64,000 nt of DNA from Stappia sp. TSB10P1A (GTDB taxonomy: Bacteria > Pseudomonadota > Alphaproteobacteria > Rhizobiales > Stappiaceae): positions 92,556 to 156,555 of the forward strand of contig NZ_FYAU01000025.1 of assembly GCF_900185725.1 (NCBI RefSeq), written 5' to 3'. How positions within the stretch are numbered: position 1 is the first letter of the stretch; every line of letters begins with the position of its first letter. The translations under genes were made by a program, and so were the position numbers. The notes under the pieces are model-generated. The model saw nothing but the letters and a program-made list of their open reading frames with translations. It made no database searches and was not told the origin of the DNA. Below, piece after piece: positions 26,273 to 36,373 of the stretch.

Positions 26273-27256
26273 ATGGTTACACTCCTCGACACGGTCACCA
26301 AGGGCAATGCGCAGGCCGAGCGGCCCCGCCACCCGGAAAAGGCCCACCGGCCGGACAATCCGATCCAGCGCAAGCCCGCCTGGATCCGGGTGAAGGCGCC
26401 GACGTCCCCGGTCTACCGGGAGACGCAGCAGGTGGTGCGCTCCAACAATCTGGTGACCGTCTGCGAGGAAGCAGGCTGCCCGAACATCGGCGAATGCTGG
26501 TCGAAGAAGCATGCCAGCTTCATGATCCTCGGCGACACCTGCACCCGCGCCTGTGCCTTCTGCAATGTGCGCACGGGCATGCCGGGGCCGGTCGACCCGA
26601 ACGAGCCGACCGGCGTTGCCGAGGCCGTGGCGACCATGGGCCTTGAGCATGTCGTCATCACGTCGGTCGACCGCGACGACCTTGCCGATGGCGGCGCCGG
26701 TCACTTCGCCGAGGTGATCCAGGCGATCCGGGAGCGGGCACCCGCCACCACCATCGAGGTGCTGACGCCGGATTTCCTGCGCAAGCCTGGCGCCCTGGAG
26801 ACGGTGGTTCGCGCGCGGCCCGACGTCTTCAACCACAATCTGGAGACGGTGCCGTCGAAGTATCTGACCGTGCGCCCCGGCGCCCGCTATTTCCACTCCA
26901 TCCGTCTGCTGCAGCAGGTCAAGGAGATCGACCCCGGCATGTTCACCAAGTCGGGCATCATGGTCGGCCTCGGCGAGGAGCGGAACGAGGTCCTGCAGCT
27001 CATGGACGACCTGCGCACCGCCGATGTCGACTTCCTGACCATCGGCCAGTACCTGCAGCCGAGTTCCAAGCATCATGCGGTTGCCCGTTTCGTGACGCCG
27101 GACGAGTTCAAGGCCTTCGAGAAGATCGCCTATGCCAAGGGCTTCCTGAAGGTTTCCGCCAGCCCGCTGACCCGTTCGTCGCATCATGCGGGCGAGGATT
27201 TCGCCGACCTGAAGCGCGCCCGCGCCGCCAGGCTGGGCCAGATCGCTTCCGCCTGA
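26273..27256 (+). CDS. lipA: Lipoyl synthase
   Basis: LipA is a radical-SAM enzyme that inserts two sulfurs into protein-bound octanoyl chains, making the lipoyl groups needed by PdhB, PdhC and other complexes. The 327-residue protein shows both cluster motifs: the auxiliary-cluster cysteines 64, 69 and 75 ([12 protein letters not shown]), and the radical-SAM CxxxCxxC at Cys90, Cys94 and Cys97 (CTRACAFC). Near the C terminus [14 protein letters not shown] holds the serine ligand of the auxiliary cluster. Its position after the PDH genes fits its role. It is probably co-transcribed with the next gene, 24 nt downstream. Confidence 0.97.
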   Translation: MVTLLDTVTKGNAQAERPRHPEKAHRPDNPIQRKPAWIRVKAPTSPVYRETQQVVRSNNLVTVCEEAGCPNIGECWSKKHASFMILGDTCTRACAFCNVRTGMPGPVDPNEPTGVAEAVATMGLEHVVITSVDRDDLADGGAGHFAEVIQAIRERAPATTIEVLTPDFLRKPGALETVVRARPDVFNHNLETVPSKYLTVRPGARYFHSIRLLQQVKEIDPGMFTKSGIMVGLGEERNEVLQLMDDLRTADVDFLTIGQYLQPSSKHHAVARFVTPDEFKAFEKIAYAKGFLKVSASPLTRSSHHAGEDFADLKRARAARLGQIASA

Positions 27257-27280
27257 TCGCCAGGTTCAGGACAGCCCGAG

Positions 27281-27736
27281 ATGCCGTCATTTCAGACCGT
27301 CCACAAGGTGGGGCACAGCAGCAGCGACATGTTCGCGCTGGTCGCCGACGTGGAGAAATATCCCGAGTTCGTGCCGCTTTGCGAGAAGCTGAAGGTGAGG
27401 GGGCGCAAGGACCTCGGTGACGGCCGCGAGGTGCTGGTTGCCGACATGACGGTCGCCTACAAGCTGTTTCGCGAGACCTTCACCAGCCGTGTGACGCTCA
27501 ATCCGGGCGAGCAGCGCATCCTGGTCGAATATCTCGATGGCCCGTTCCGGCATCTGGAGAACGAGTGGACCTTCAAGCCGCTCAGTGAGGGCCAGTGCGA
27601 GGTGGGGTTCTTCATCACCTACGAGTTCAAGAGCCGCACGCTGAGCGCGCTGATGTCGGCGATGTTCGACCGGGCCTTCCGCAAGTTTTCCGATGCCTTC
27701 GAAGCGCGAGCCGACGTCGTCTATGGCGCTGGCTAG
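27281..27736 (+). CDS. COQ10/RatA-family SRPBCC (START-like) protein
   Basis: This 151-residue START-like fold protein resembles coenzyme-Q-binding COQ10 and the family annotated as RatA toxin. Conserved text includes HSSSDMFALVADVEKYPEFVPLCE, VADMTVAYKLFRETFTSRV and the C-terminal TLSALMSAMFDRAFRKFSDAFEARA. In alphaproteobacteria this gene sits after lipA, and a role in ubiquinone handling is more likely than toxicity. Its TAG stop (27734-27736) is inside the end sequence of a palindromic repeat element, so the last residues may have been changed by that element. Confidence 0.9.
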   Translation: MPSFQTVHKVGHSSSDMFALVADVEKYPEFVPLCEKLKVRGRKDLGDGREVLVADMTVAYKLFRETFTSRVTLNPGEQRILVEYLDGPFRHLENEWTFKPLSEGQCEVGFFITYEFKSRTLSALMSAMFDRAFRKFSDAFEARADVVYGAG

Positions 27737-27854
27737 AGCATATTCTCGTCGTTCAGATCGAACCGATCTGAACGACGAGAATATGCTCCAGGTATTGAAT
27801 CTGGAGCGATTTCTTATCGATCAGGTGAGTCCACCTGATCGGAAATCGCTCTAG
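27733..27854. repeat. Compound palindromic intergenic element (three hairpins)
   Basis: This 122-bp element is bounded by CTAGAGC at 27733 and its complement GCTCTAG ending at 27854. Hairpin 1 is perfect over 25 bp (27736-27760 with 27764-27788, loop AAC). Hairpin 2 pairs 27786-27791 with 27801-27806. Hairpin 3 pairs 27804-27812 and 27819-27827 with 27832-27840 and 27843-27851, with an internal bulge. It is reminiscent of rhizobial RIME-type or ABC-type mosaic palindromes. The left end overlaps the stop codon of the COQ10-like gene. It also lies between converging genes and may act as a terminator. Confidence 0.85.
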
Positions 27855-27878
27855 CGAGGCGCGCTTCCAGGCCCCGCG

Positions 27879-28331
27879 TCAGCGCGCGTGATAGGAAGAG
27901 GTCGGCGTTCCGGAATTGCCGTAGCCCGAGAACATCTGGCGAATGAAGATGAAGCGCATGCGGCGGTTCACGGCTTCCTCACTGGCACGCATCACCTCGA
28001 CATTCGAACCGGTCACGCCGATGTCGGCAAGCTTGACCTGCTGGTCCGGGTTCTCGCAGATCCGATACCAGCCCTTGCCCTGGTTGAATTCCAGACCAAC
28101 GTCGCGACCTTCCTCGGCCTCGTAATTCATCCAGGCAACCGTGGCGGCGCGGGCAAAATACGGACGCCCGCACAGCGAGATCGGATAGAGATTCTCGGCG
28201 GTGCGGGTGAAGACCTTGTGGCTGGCGCGGAAGGAGCCGTCGTGGTGCCGCGAGATCATGTGATAGTCGCCGGCTAGCGCCCCGCATGGCAGGGCAACGA
28301 GGATCGCGACGGCGAGGCAGGTCTTACGCAT
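27879..28331 (-). CDS. Exported hypothetical protein (150 aa)
   Basis: The ATG at 28331 starts a clear Sec signal peptide: MRKTCLAVAILVALPCGALA, followed by GDYHMISRHH. The frame is open further upstream, but that part is antisense to cinA. The mature protein is about 130 residues, with two cysteines (in SLCGRPYFARAA and WYRICENPD), aromatic-rich text and a Ser/Thr/Gly tail. I do not recognise the family. It is probably periplasmic. It lies downstream of cinA on the same strand with 82 nt between them, and converges on the palindromic element. Confidence 0.72.
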   Translation of the reverse strand: MRKTCLAVAILVALPCGALAGDYHMISRHHDGSFRASHKVFTRTAENLYPISLCGRPYFARAATVAWMNYEAEEGRDVGLEFNQGKGWYRICENPDQQVKLADIGVTGSNVEVMRASEEAVNRRMRFIFIRQMFSGYGNSGTPTSSYHAR

Positions 28332-28413
28332 GTACCATGTCCCTGTTTGCACGGGACTTTGGGCGTTTTCCCTAGAAAAAACAATTAACCGGGGAAAGAC
28401 TCTGGTCGACTGG

Positions 28414-28938
28414 TCATCGGCCGGTTGCCCGTTTCGATAAAACTCTATCGATTGTCTCGGCCAGGACCGCCAGCGCCCGCTCGACGGTGGCGAGCCGGAT
28501 CTGGCTGCGGCCGGCCTCGCCGAGGCGCAGTTCCTCATGGTGGGTCGGCAGTCCCCTGGCGGCCAGCGCCATGTGCACGAGACCGACGGGCTTGTCCGCC
28601 GAGCCGCCGCCCGGACCGGCAATGCCGGTGACCGCGACGGCCACGTCGGCACGCGAGGCGGCGAGGGCGCCTTCCGCCATGGCAACGGCGACGTCGCGGC
28701 TGACCGCGCCGACGCGGGTGATCAGTTCTGCCGGCACGCCCAGCATGTCGGTTTTCGCCTCGTTGGAATAGGTGACGAAGCCCCGGTCGACCGCCGCCGA
28801 CGAACCGGCGATCTCGGTTAGGGCGCCGGCGATCAGACCGCCGGTGCAGGATTCCGCCGTGGCCAGCAGCAGGCCGGCGTCGCTCGCCTTGCGGATCACC
28901 TGAGCCGCGGCAGCTTCGAGGCTGGCGAGATCGGTCAT
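28414..28938 (-). CDS. CinA-family nicotinamide-nucleotide amidohydrolase
   Basis: This 174-residue protein matches the C-terminal CinA/PncC domain, which converts nicotinamide mononucleotide to nicotinic acid mononucleotide. Signatures are [23 protein letters not shown] (in pieces), [17 protein letters not shown] and [20 protein letters not shown]. The N-terminal MoCF domain of full CinA is absent, as in many proteobacteria. Its ATG overlaps the ispDF stop by 4 nt (ATGA type), so it is translated with ispDF. Confidence 0.93.
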   Translation of the reverse strand: MTDLASLEAAAAQVIRKASDAGLLLATAESCTGGLIAGALTEIAGSSAAVDRGFVTYSNEAKTDMLGVPAELITRVGAVSRDVAVAMAEGALAASRADVAVAVTGIAGPGGGSADKPVGLVHMALAARGLPTHHEELRLGEAGRSQIRLATVERALAVLAETIDRVLSKRATGR

Positions 28939-30200
28939 GGGCAGCCTCCTTCCGCATCCAGGTTATCGCCGACGGCCGGCAGAAGGACCGTCGCGGTCGC
29001 CAGGGCGGCAATGCCTTCCTCGCGGCCGGTAAAGCCGAGCCGTTCCGAGGTCGTGGCCTTCACCGATACCCGGTGAAGCGGCGTGCCGCAAATGCCGGCG
29101 ATGCGCGCGCGCATCGCCTCGCGATGCGGTCCGATCTTCGGCCGTTCGCAGACGATGGTTACGTCGAGATGCGAGATCCGGCCGCCGCGCTGGCGCAACC
29201 GCGCCACCGCATAGGCCAGGAACTGATCGGATGCCGCGCCGCGCCACTGCGGATCGCTCGGCGGAAAGTGATGGCCGATATCGCCGTCGCAGATGGTTGC
29301 CAGCACCGCGTCGGTGAGGGCGTGCAGGACCACGTCGGCGTCGGAATGGCCCTTGAGCGCGCGGTCGTGCGGGAGGGTGATGCCGCCGAGGATGACGCCG
29401 CTGCCTGCCTCGAACGCATGCACGTCATAGGCAGTGGCGACCCGTGTTTCCATCTCCATGCGCTGCTCCATGGCCGGGTCCCTGTCGAGACGGCGGAAAT
29501 CCTCCGCCGTCGTGATCTTGATGTTGCCGGTCTCGCCCGGCGTCAGGACGACGGCGAGGCCCGCCCATTCGGCGACGGCCGCGTCATCGGTAAAGGACGC
29601 AAGACCCTCGGCCGCTGCGCGTTCGTGGGCCGCCAGGATGTCGCTATAGCGGAAGGCCTGCGGCGTCTGCGCGGCAAAAAGTCCGTTGCGGTCGATGGTA
29701 TCGAGGATGGCGCCGCTTGCCGGGTCCGCTCGCTTGAGCGTGTCGGAAACCGGGATGGCGGTGACGGCCGCCCGGTTGCCGGTCGCGATCGCGTCGATGG
29801 AAGCACTGATAACCCCGCGCGAGACGAAGGGGCGGGCGCCGTCATGGACGAGAACAATATCCGGCGCCAGATCTGCCAGGGCGCGCAGGCCGTTCAGCAC
29901 CGTCGCCTGCCGCGTGTCGCCCCCCCGTGCCGGCGCAGTCAGCCTGGGGTCGTCGAGGCCCTTGAGGCTGTCGGCATAAAGGGCGTCGTCACCCTCCCCG
30001 ATCACGACGGTGATATTGGACAGGCGGTCGCAAGCAAGGGCGGCCTCGATGGTGCGGCGCAGCACGGACGTGCCGCCGATCCGCCGGTATTGCTTCGGGA
30101 TGCCTCCGCCCGCCCGGATCCCGCGGCCGGCGGCGACGATCAGCATCGCTGCCCGGCCGGCGGAACAAGGCGAGGAAGGAGCGGTCGGGGTCATCGTCAT
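28935..30200 (-). CDS. ispDF: Bifunctional MEP-pathway enzyme IspD/IspF
   Basis: This 421-residue fusion carries out two steps of non-mevalonate isoprenoid synthesis: cytidylyl transfer to MEP (IspD) and cyclisation to MEcPP (IspF). The IspD part (about 18-240) has [19 protein letters not shown] and [15 protein letters not shown] text. The IspF part (about 255-410) has the metal site [32 protein letters not shown] and the ending [18 protein letters not shown]. The fusion is common in alphaproteobacteria. It heads a minus-strand pair with cinA, divergent from dusB with a 150-nt gap. Confidence 0.97.
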   Translation of the reverse strand: MTMTPTAPSSPCSAGRAAMLIVAAGRGIRAGGGIPKQYRRIGGTSVLRRTIEAALACDRLSNITVVIGEGDDALYADSLKGLDDPRLTAPARGGDTRQATVLNGLRALADLAPDIVLVHDGARPFVSRGVISASIDAIATGNRAAVTAIPVSDTLKRADPASGAILDTIDRNGLFAAQTPQAFRYSDILAAHERAAAEGLASFTDDAAVAEWAGLAVVLTPGETGNIKITTAEDFRRLDRDPAMEQRMEMETRVATAYDVHAFEAGSGVILGGITLPHDRALKGHSDADVVLHALTDAVLATICDGDIGHHFPPSDPQWRGAASDQFLAYAVARLRQRGGRISHLDVTIVCERPKIGPHREAMRARIAGICGTPLHRVSVKATTSERLGFTGREEGIAALATATVLLPAVGDNLDAEGGCP

Positions 30201-30295
30201 GTCCGGGGCATGTCAGGTGGTCAATGCAGATGCGGCGGTTTTGACCGTTTCCCCGCGTGTCCACAAGGCTTATGTCGGGCGGGCGAATTTCGCAC

Positions 30296-30338
30296 TTGCG
30301 GTGAAACTGACAATGTCTATTCTGTAGGCAAAACAGAA
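30296..30338 (+). promoter_or_regulatory. Candidate dusB-ntrBC promoter with inverted repeat
   Basis: TTGCGG (30296-30301) and TATTCT (30318-30323) are spaced 16 nt apart and could form a -35/-10 pair. Overlapping the -10 and downstream is a 6-bp inverted repeat, TTCTGT at 30320-30325 with ACAGAA about 7 nt later, which could bind a regulator. It precedes the dusB ATG by about 15-30 nt, leaving a short leader. This is a by-eye match only. Confidence 0.3.
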
Positions 30339-30350
30339 AGTGCACATCAT

Positions 30351-31385
30351 ATGAGCATGAGCGAAGGCGGCACTGGCCGCCGCGGCATCAGGATCGGGAC
30401 GGTGGACAGCGCGAACCGCGTTTTTCTGGCTCCCATGTCCGGCGTGACCGATGTGGCTTTCCGGCGCCTGGCGCATCGCTTCGGCGCAGGCCTCGTCGTC
30501 TCCGAGATGGTGGCGTGCGAGCAGCTTGCCGAAGGGCATCCCGAAACCCGTCTGCGCAGCGAGGGAATCGCCGGCGCGTCGCATGTGGTGCAACTGGCCG
30601 GTCGGGAAGCCCGCTGGATGGCGGAGGGCGCGCGTATCGCAGAGGCCGCCGGCGCCGATGTCATCGATATCAACATGGGGTGCCCGGCCAAGAAGGTCAC
30701 CTCCGGCTATTCCGGCTCGGCGTTGATGCGCGATCTCGATCATGCGTTGACGCTGGTCGAGGCGACCGTCGGTGCCGTCAGCGTGCCGGTGACGTTGAAG
30801 ATGCGCCTTGGCTGGGACCACGAGTCGATGAACGCGCCGGAGCTTGCCGCCCGCGCCGAGGCCGCAGGCGTCGCTATGATCACCGTGCACGGCCGCACCC
30901 GCTGCCAGTTCTACAAGGGCGAGGCGGATTGGGATGCGATCCGCGCGGTGCGCGAGCGCGTCACCGTGCCCTTGGTCGCCAATGGCGACTGCGCCTCGGC
31001 GCAGGACGCGCGCGAGATGATGCGTCGTTCCGGCGCCGACGCGGTCATGGTCGGACGCGCCGCCTATGGCCGGCCCTGGCTGCCGGGATCGATCGCGGCC
31101 GAGCTCGACGGTCTGCCACAGGCGGCGGTGCCGAGCGGTGCCGAACTCGGCGAGCTGGTCTGCGAGCATATCGAGATGATGCGCGAGCTTTACGGCCCGC
31201 TGAAGGGGCTGCGGCTCGCCCGCAAGCATATCGCCTGGTATCTGGATGCCGGAGCGCCGCAAGTGCCGGGTGCCCTGCGCCAGAAGATCCTGACGTCGGA
31301 GGATACCGGCTTCGTGACCGCCAGCCTGAGAACCTGCTTCCTGGCTGTGCCGCAGACCGGCTCGAGCCTGGAGGCCGCCGCATGA
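30351..31385 (+). CDS. dusB: tRNA-dihydrouridine synthase B
   Basis: This 344-residue FMN enzyme reduces specific uridines in tRNA. The start at 30351 follows the 150-nt divergent gap. The frame is open much further upstream, but that is antisense to ispDF. Signatures are [19 protein letters not shown], the catalytic Cys111 in [10 protein letters not shown], and [19 protein letters not shown], with [11 protein letters not shown] binding FMN phosphate. The gene lies immediately upstream of ntrB, with an ATGA overlap. The dusB(nifR3)-ntrBC operon is classical in rhizobia, where dusB was first named nifR3. Confidence 0.96.
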   Translation: MSMSEGGTGRRGIRIGTVDSANRVFLAPMSGVTDVAFRRLAHRFGAGLVVSEMVACEQLAEGHPETRLRSEGIAGASHVVQLAGREARWMAEGARIAEAAGADVIDINMGCPAKKVTSGYSGSALMRDLDHALTLVEATVGAVSVPVTLKMRLGWDHESMNAPELAARAEAAGVAMITVHGRTRCQFYKGEADWDAIRAVRERVTVPLVANGDCASAQDAREMMRRSGADAVMVGRAAYGRPWLPGSIAAELDGLPQAAVPSGAELGELVCEHIEMMRELYGPLKGLRLARKHIAWYLDAGAPQVPGALRQKILTSEDTGFVTASLRTCFLAVPQTGSSLEAAA

Positions 31386-32497
31386 GAGGCGCACGCGACG
31401 CTGCCGCCGGTCCCGTCCCCGGCACCAACGGTCAGATCCTCGATGCCCTGCCGCATCCGCTGATCCTGGTCGATCCGCAAGGGCGCATCATCGAGGCGAA
31501 CATGGCGGCGGAGAGCTTCTTCCGCGCCAGCGCGCAGGTGCTGCGCCGCCATCCGGTCTCCCACTTCGTGCCGTTCGGCAGCCCGCTGCTGATGCTGATC
31601 TCGCAGGTGAGGGAGCGCGGCGCGCCGGTCAACGAATACAAGGTCGACATCGGGTCCCCCCGGATCGGGGCCGAAAAGATCGTCGACATCATCGCCGCTC
31701 CCGTCGCCGACCGCCCCGGCGCCGTCGTCCTGATGCTGCAGGAGCGCGGCATGGCGGAGAAGATCGACCGCCAGCTTACCTCGCGCGGGGCCGCGCGCAC
31801 CGTCTCCGGCCTTGCCACGATGCTGGCCCACGAGATCAAGAACCCGCTGTCCGGCATTCGCGGCGCGGCGCAACTGCTGGAAGCCTCCGCCGCCGAGGAC
31901 GACCGGCCGCTGACCCGTCTGATCATGGACGAGACCGACCGGATCGTGAAGCTGGTCGACCGCATGGAGGTCTTCTCCGACGAGCGGCCGGTCGAGCGCG
32001 AGCCGGTCAACATTCATGTGGTTCTCGACCATGTACAGCGCCTCGCCAATTCGGGCTTTGCCCGCAACATTCCGATCAACGTCGAATACGACCCGTCGCT
32101 GCCGCTGGTTCTGGCCAATCGCGACCAGCTTGTGCAGGTGTTCCTCAACCTGGTGAAGAATGCCAGCGAGGCGCTCGCGGGCGAAACGGCGGGCGAGATC
32201 ACCCTGACCACCGCCTACCGGCCCGGTATCCGCCTGTCGGTGCCCGGCTCGCGGGAGCGGGTGAGCCTGCCGCTCGAATTCTGCGTGCGCGACAATGGTC
32301 CCGGGGTGCCTGAGGACCTGCTGCCGCATCTCTTCGACCCGTTCGTGACGACCAAGGCCAACGGCTCCGGCCTGGGGCTGGCCCTGGTCGCCAAGATCAT
32401 CGGCGACCATGGCGGTGTCATCGAGTGTGACAGCCAGCCCGGCCGTACCGTTTTCCGCATCCTGATGCCCGCCTATGCGACGCAGGACGAGACCTGA
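31382..32497 (+). CDS. ntrB: Nitrogen regulation sensor histidine kinase NtrB
   Basis: NtrB is a cytoplasmic kinase and phosphatase for NtrC; PII proteins report nitrogen status to it. The 371-residue protein has an N-terminal PAS domain (about 20-135; [21 protein letters not shown] in pieces). The H box is [17 protein letters not shown], with His150. The ATPase has [10 protein letters not shown] (N box), DNGPGVP (G1) and [12 protein letters not shown] (G2). No membrane segment is present. Its ATG overlaps the dusB stop. The frame is open back to 30515, but that is an out-of-frame shadow of dusB. ntrC follows after 17 nt. Confidence 0.96.
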   Translation: MRGARDAAAGPVPGTNGQILDALPHPLILVDPQGRIIEANMAAESFFRASAQVLRRHPVSHFVPFGSPLLMLISQVRERGAPVNEYKVDIGSPRIGAEKIVDIIAAPVADRPGAVVLMLQERGMAEKIDRQLTSRGAARTVSGLATMLAHEIKNPLSGIRGAAQLLEASAAEDDRPLTRLIMDETDRIVKLVDRMEVFSDERPVEREPVNIHVVLDHVQRLANSGFARNIPINVEYDPSLPLVLANRDQLVQVFLNLVKNASEALAGETAGEITLTTAYRPGIRLSVPGSRERVSLPLEFCVRDNGPGVPEDLLPHLFDPFVTTKANGSGLGLALVAKIIGDHGGVIECDSQPGRTVFRILMPAYATQDET

Positions 32498-32514
32498 TAT
32501 CTGGGACACTGACC

Positions 32515-33951
<1,437 letters not shown>

Positions 33952-33978
33952 GGCGATCAGGGCGATCAGGGCGATCGC
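33952..33978. repeat. Three-copy 9-nt tandem repeat after ntrC
   Basis: GGCGATCAG occurs at 33952-33960 and 33961-33969 and a variant GGCGATCGC at 33970-33978, directly after the ntrC stop. It is a short tandem repeat in the ntrC-ntrY gap. No function is evident. Confidence 0.7.
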
Positions 33979-34081
33979 TGGGCGGGTCCGGCGGGTCATC
34001 TCTGTCGTAATTTAGCAACATTGTGTGATAAGGGTGCCGCATTCCCAGCAACGGTCCCGACTGGGCCGATTCTAGCGACGG

Positions 34082-36373
34082 TTGCCACGAGTGCTTGCCG
34101 AGAGATCCAGCGGAGCAGGTTCCCCCTCCGACCAGAGCCGGAGCGGATTGCGCGTGCGCCGGATCGGCCTCGTGCTGGTCATCGTTTCGCTGATCTCCAT
34201 CACGCTGACCTTCTTCGTGCTGATGGGCGTGACGCCGATTGCGCCGGACGGTCCCGTCGCCCAGGCGGCGATGGTGATCAACGGCGTGCTGGTTGCGGTC
34301 CTGCTGCTGTTGATCGGCCTGGAATTCGCGGCCCTGCTGCAGGCACGCAGGCGAGGGCGGGCGGCCGCGCGCCTGCATGGGCGCATCGTCACCCTGTTCA
34401 GCGTCGTTGCGGCGGTTCCGGCGGTTCTGGTTGCGATTCTCGCGACGATCACGCTGGATCGCGGGCTCGACCGCTGGTTCGAGGACCGCACGCGGCTGAT
34501 CATCGACAACGCCCTGACGGTGGCGCAGGCCTATCTGCAGGAGCATGCCCGGGTGCTGCGCGGCGATCTCATCGCCATGGCCAGCGATATCGACCGGGCC
34601 AAGGCGGTCTACGACTTCGAGCCGACGCGGTTCGACAGCTTCTTCCAGACGCAGACGACGCTGCGCGCGCTTGGCGGCGCCTTCCTGATGAAGCCGGACG
34701 GTACCGTGATCACCCGCGTCGTGATCAGTCCGGACGTCGAGGTGCTGCTGCCGCCGGTGGAGGCGTTCGAGCAGGCCAAGGGCGGCGAGCCGGTTCTGAT
34801 CGCGCCGGGTGTTTCCAATCTCGTCGGCGGCGTCATGAGGCTCTCCGCCTATGAGGACATGTATCTCTATGTCACCCGCCCGATGGACAAGCGCGTGGTC
34901 GACTACATGCGGCTCGCCGAGGACGGCGCCAGCCAGTACACGCGCATGGAGCAGAGCCGCTTCGGCGTCCAGGTTGCCTTCGCGCTGGTCTATACCGGCG
35001 TCACCCTGGTGCTGCTGCTGTCCTCGATCTGGATCGGCTTCGGCTTCGCCAACATGCTGGTGGCACCGATCCGCCGGCTCATCGGCGCCGCCGATCAGGT
35101 CTCGAAGGGCAATCTCTACGTCCAGGTGGAAACCGACAAGTCGGCGGGCGACCTTGCCAATCTCGGCGCCACCTTCAACAACATGACGGCGCAGCTTCGC
35201 GGCCAGCGCGACGCGCTGCTGGCGGCGAACGACCAGATCGACCGCCGCCGCCGGTTCACCGAGGCGGTGTTGTCCGGCGTTACCGCCGGCGTCATCGGCA
35301 TCGACGACACCGGCCGGATCACGCTGGTCAACCGCTCGGCGCTGTCCTTGCTGGATGTCAGCGAGAGCGCGCTGCTCGACGAACCGCTCGGCCGTGCCGT
35401 CCCGGAACTCGCCTCCATCGTCGAGGATGTGCTGGGCCGTGCCGACGACCGGATGACCGAGACCCAGGTGTCGCTGCACCGGCACGGGCGCGAACGCACC
35501 GTCAATGTGCGCGCGACCAGCGAGCAGTCGACGCGCCGCGAACATGGCTTCGTGGTGACGCTGGACGACATCACCGATCTGGTGACGGCCCAGCGCACCT
35601 CCGCCTGGGCCGACGTCGCCCGCCGCATCGCTCACGAGATCAAGAACCCGCTGACGCCGATCCAGCTCTCGGCGGAGCGCATCCGTCGGCGCTACGGCAA
35701 GACGATCACCGATGACGACCGCACGGTCTTCGACCAGTGCATCGACACGATCATCCGCCAGGTCGGGGACATCGGCCGCATGGTCGACGAGTTCTCGTCC
35801 TTTGCGCGCATGCCGAAGCCGACCATGAGCACGAGCGATTTGCGCACGACCGTGCGCGAGGCCGCATTCCTGCAGAGCGTGGCGAATCCCGACATTTCGA
35901 TCCGGACCAACCTGCCGGAAGTGGCGGTGAAGGCGCGGTTCGACCAGCGGCTCGTCGGCCAGGCGCTGACCAACGTCATCAAGAATGCGACGGAATCGGT
36001 GACGGCCTTGCCGGCCGGAACCGCCGGCAAAGGCCGCATCGACGTGACAATCACCCAGAGCGACGATCGCATCACCGTCGAGGTGGTGGACAACGGCATC
36101 GGCCTGCCGGTGGAGAACCGGCAGCGGCTGCTGGAGCCTTATATGACGACCCGCGAGAAGGGGACTGGTCTCGGCCTCGCGATCGTCAAGAAGATCATGG
36201 AAGAGCATGGCGGTGGCATCGAGCTTCTCGATGCGCCGGAGCGAGAGGATTCCATCGGAGGCGGGCGAGGGGCCATGGTCCGCCTGACGATGGCCCGAAA
36301 CACGGCGGATCTTCCGTCAGACACAGGCGAGGCGTCCGTGACCCCGGAGACGGTTGCTACAGATGGCGTATGA
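34082..36373 (+). CDS. ntrY: Nitrogen/redox sensor histidine kinase NtrY
   Basis: NtrY is a membrane-bound histidine kinase paired with NtrX, linked in alphaproteobacteria to nitrogen, redox and respiration control. The 763-residue protein begins at TTG 34082, with GTG 34091 as an alternative. Several N-terminal membrane segments are seen (VLVIVSLISITLTFFVLMG; MVINGVLVAVLLLLIGLEF; TLFSVVAAVPAVLVAILAT). A periplasmic region of about 150 residues, a further TM (near 305-325), a HAMP-like segment (VAPIRRLIGAADQVSKGN) and a PAS domain follow. The kinase core has [14 protein letters not shown] with His518. It overlaps ntrX by 11 nt. Confidence 0.95.
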   Translation: MPRVLAERSSGAGSPSDQSRSGLRVRRIGLVLVIVSLISITLTFFVLMGVTPIAPDGPVAQAAMVINGVLVAVLLLLIGLEFAALLQARRRGRAAARLHGRIVTLFSVVAAVPAVLVAILATITLDRGLDRWFEDRTRLIIDNALTVAQAYLQEHARVLRGDLIAMASDIDRAKAVYDFEPTRFDSFFQTQTTLRALGGAFLMKPDGTVITRVVISPDVEVLLPPVEAFEQAKGGEPVLIAPGVSNLVGGVMRLSAYEDMYLYVTRPMDKRVVDYMRLAEDGASQYTRMEQSRFGVQVAFALVYTGVTLVLLLSSIWIGFGFANMLVAPIRRLIGAADQVSKGNLYVQVETDKSAGDLANLGATFNNMTAQLRGQRDALLAANDQIDRRRRFTEAVLSGVTAGVIGIDDTGRITLVNRSALSLLDVSESALLDEPLGRAVPELASIVEDVLGRADDRMTETQVSLHRHGRERTVNVRATSEQSTRREHGFVVTLDDITDLVTAQRTSAWADVARRIAHEIKNPLTPIQLSAERIRRRYGKTITDDDRTVFDQCIDTIIRQVGDIGRMVDEFSSFARMPKPTMSTSDLRTTVREAAFLQSVANPDISIRTNLPEVAVKARFDQRLVGQALTNVIKNATESVTALPAGTAGKGRIDVTITQSDDRITVEVVDNGIGLPVENRQRLLEPYMTTREKGTGLGLAIVKKIMEEHGGGIELLDAPEREDSIGGGRGAMVRLTMARNTADLPSDTGEASVTPETVATDGV

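Noticed and set aside
27281..27736. RatA-type toxin of a toxin-antitoxin pair
   Set aside because: No antitoxin gene is adjacent; position after lipA and sequence favour a COQ10-like role.
29073..30350. In-frame upstream extension of dusB by about 426 codons
   Set aside because: It is antisense to ispDF and reads as low-complexity Arg/Gly text; dusB family length fits the start at 30351.
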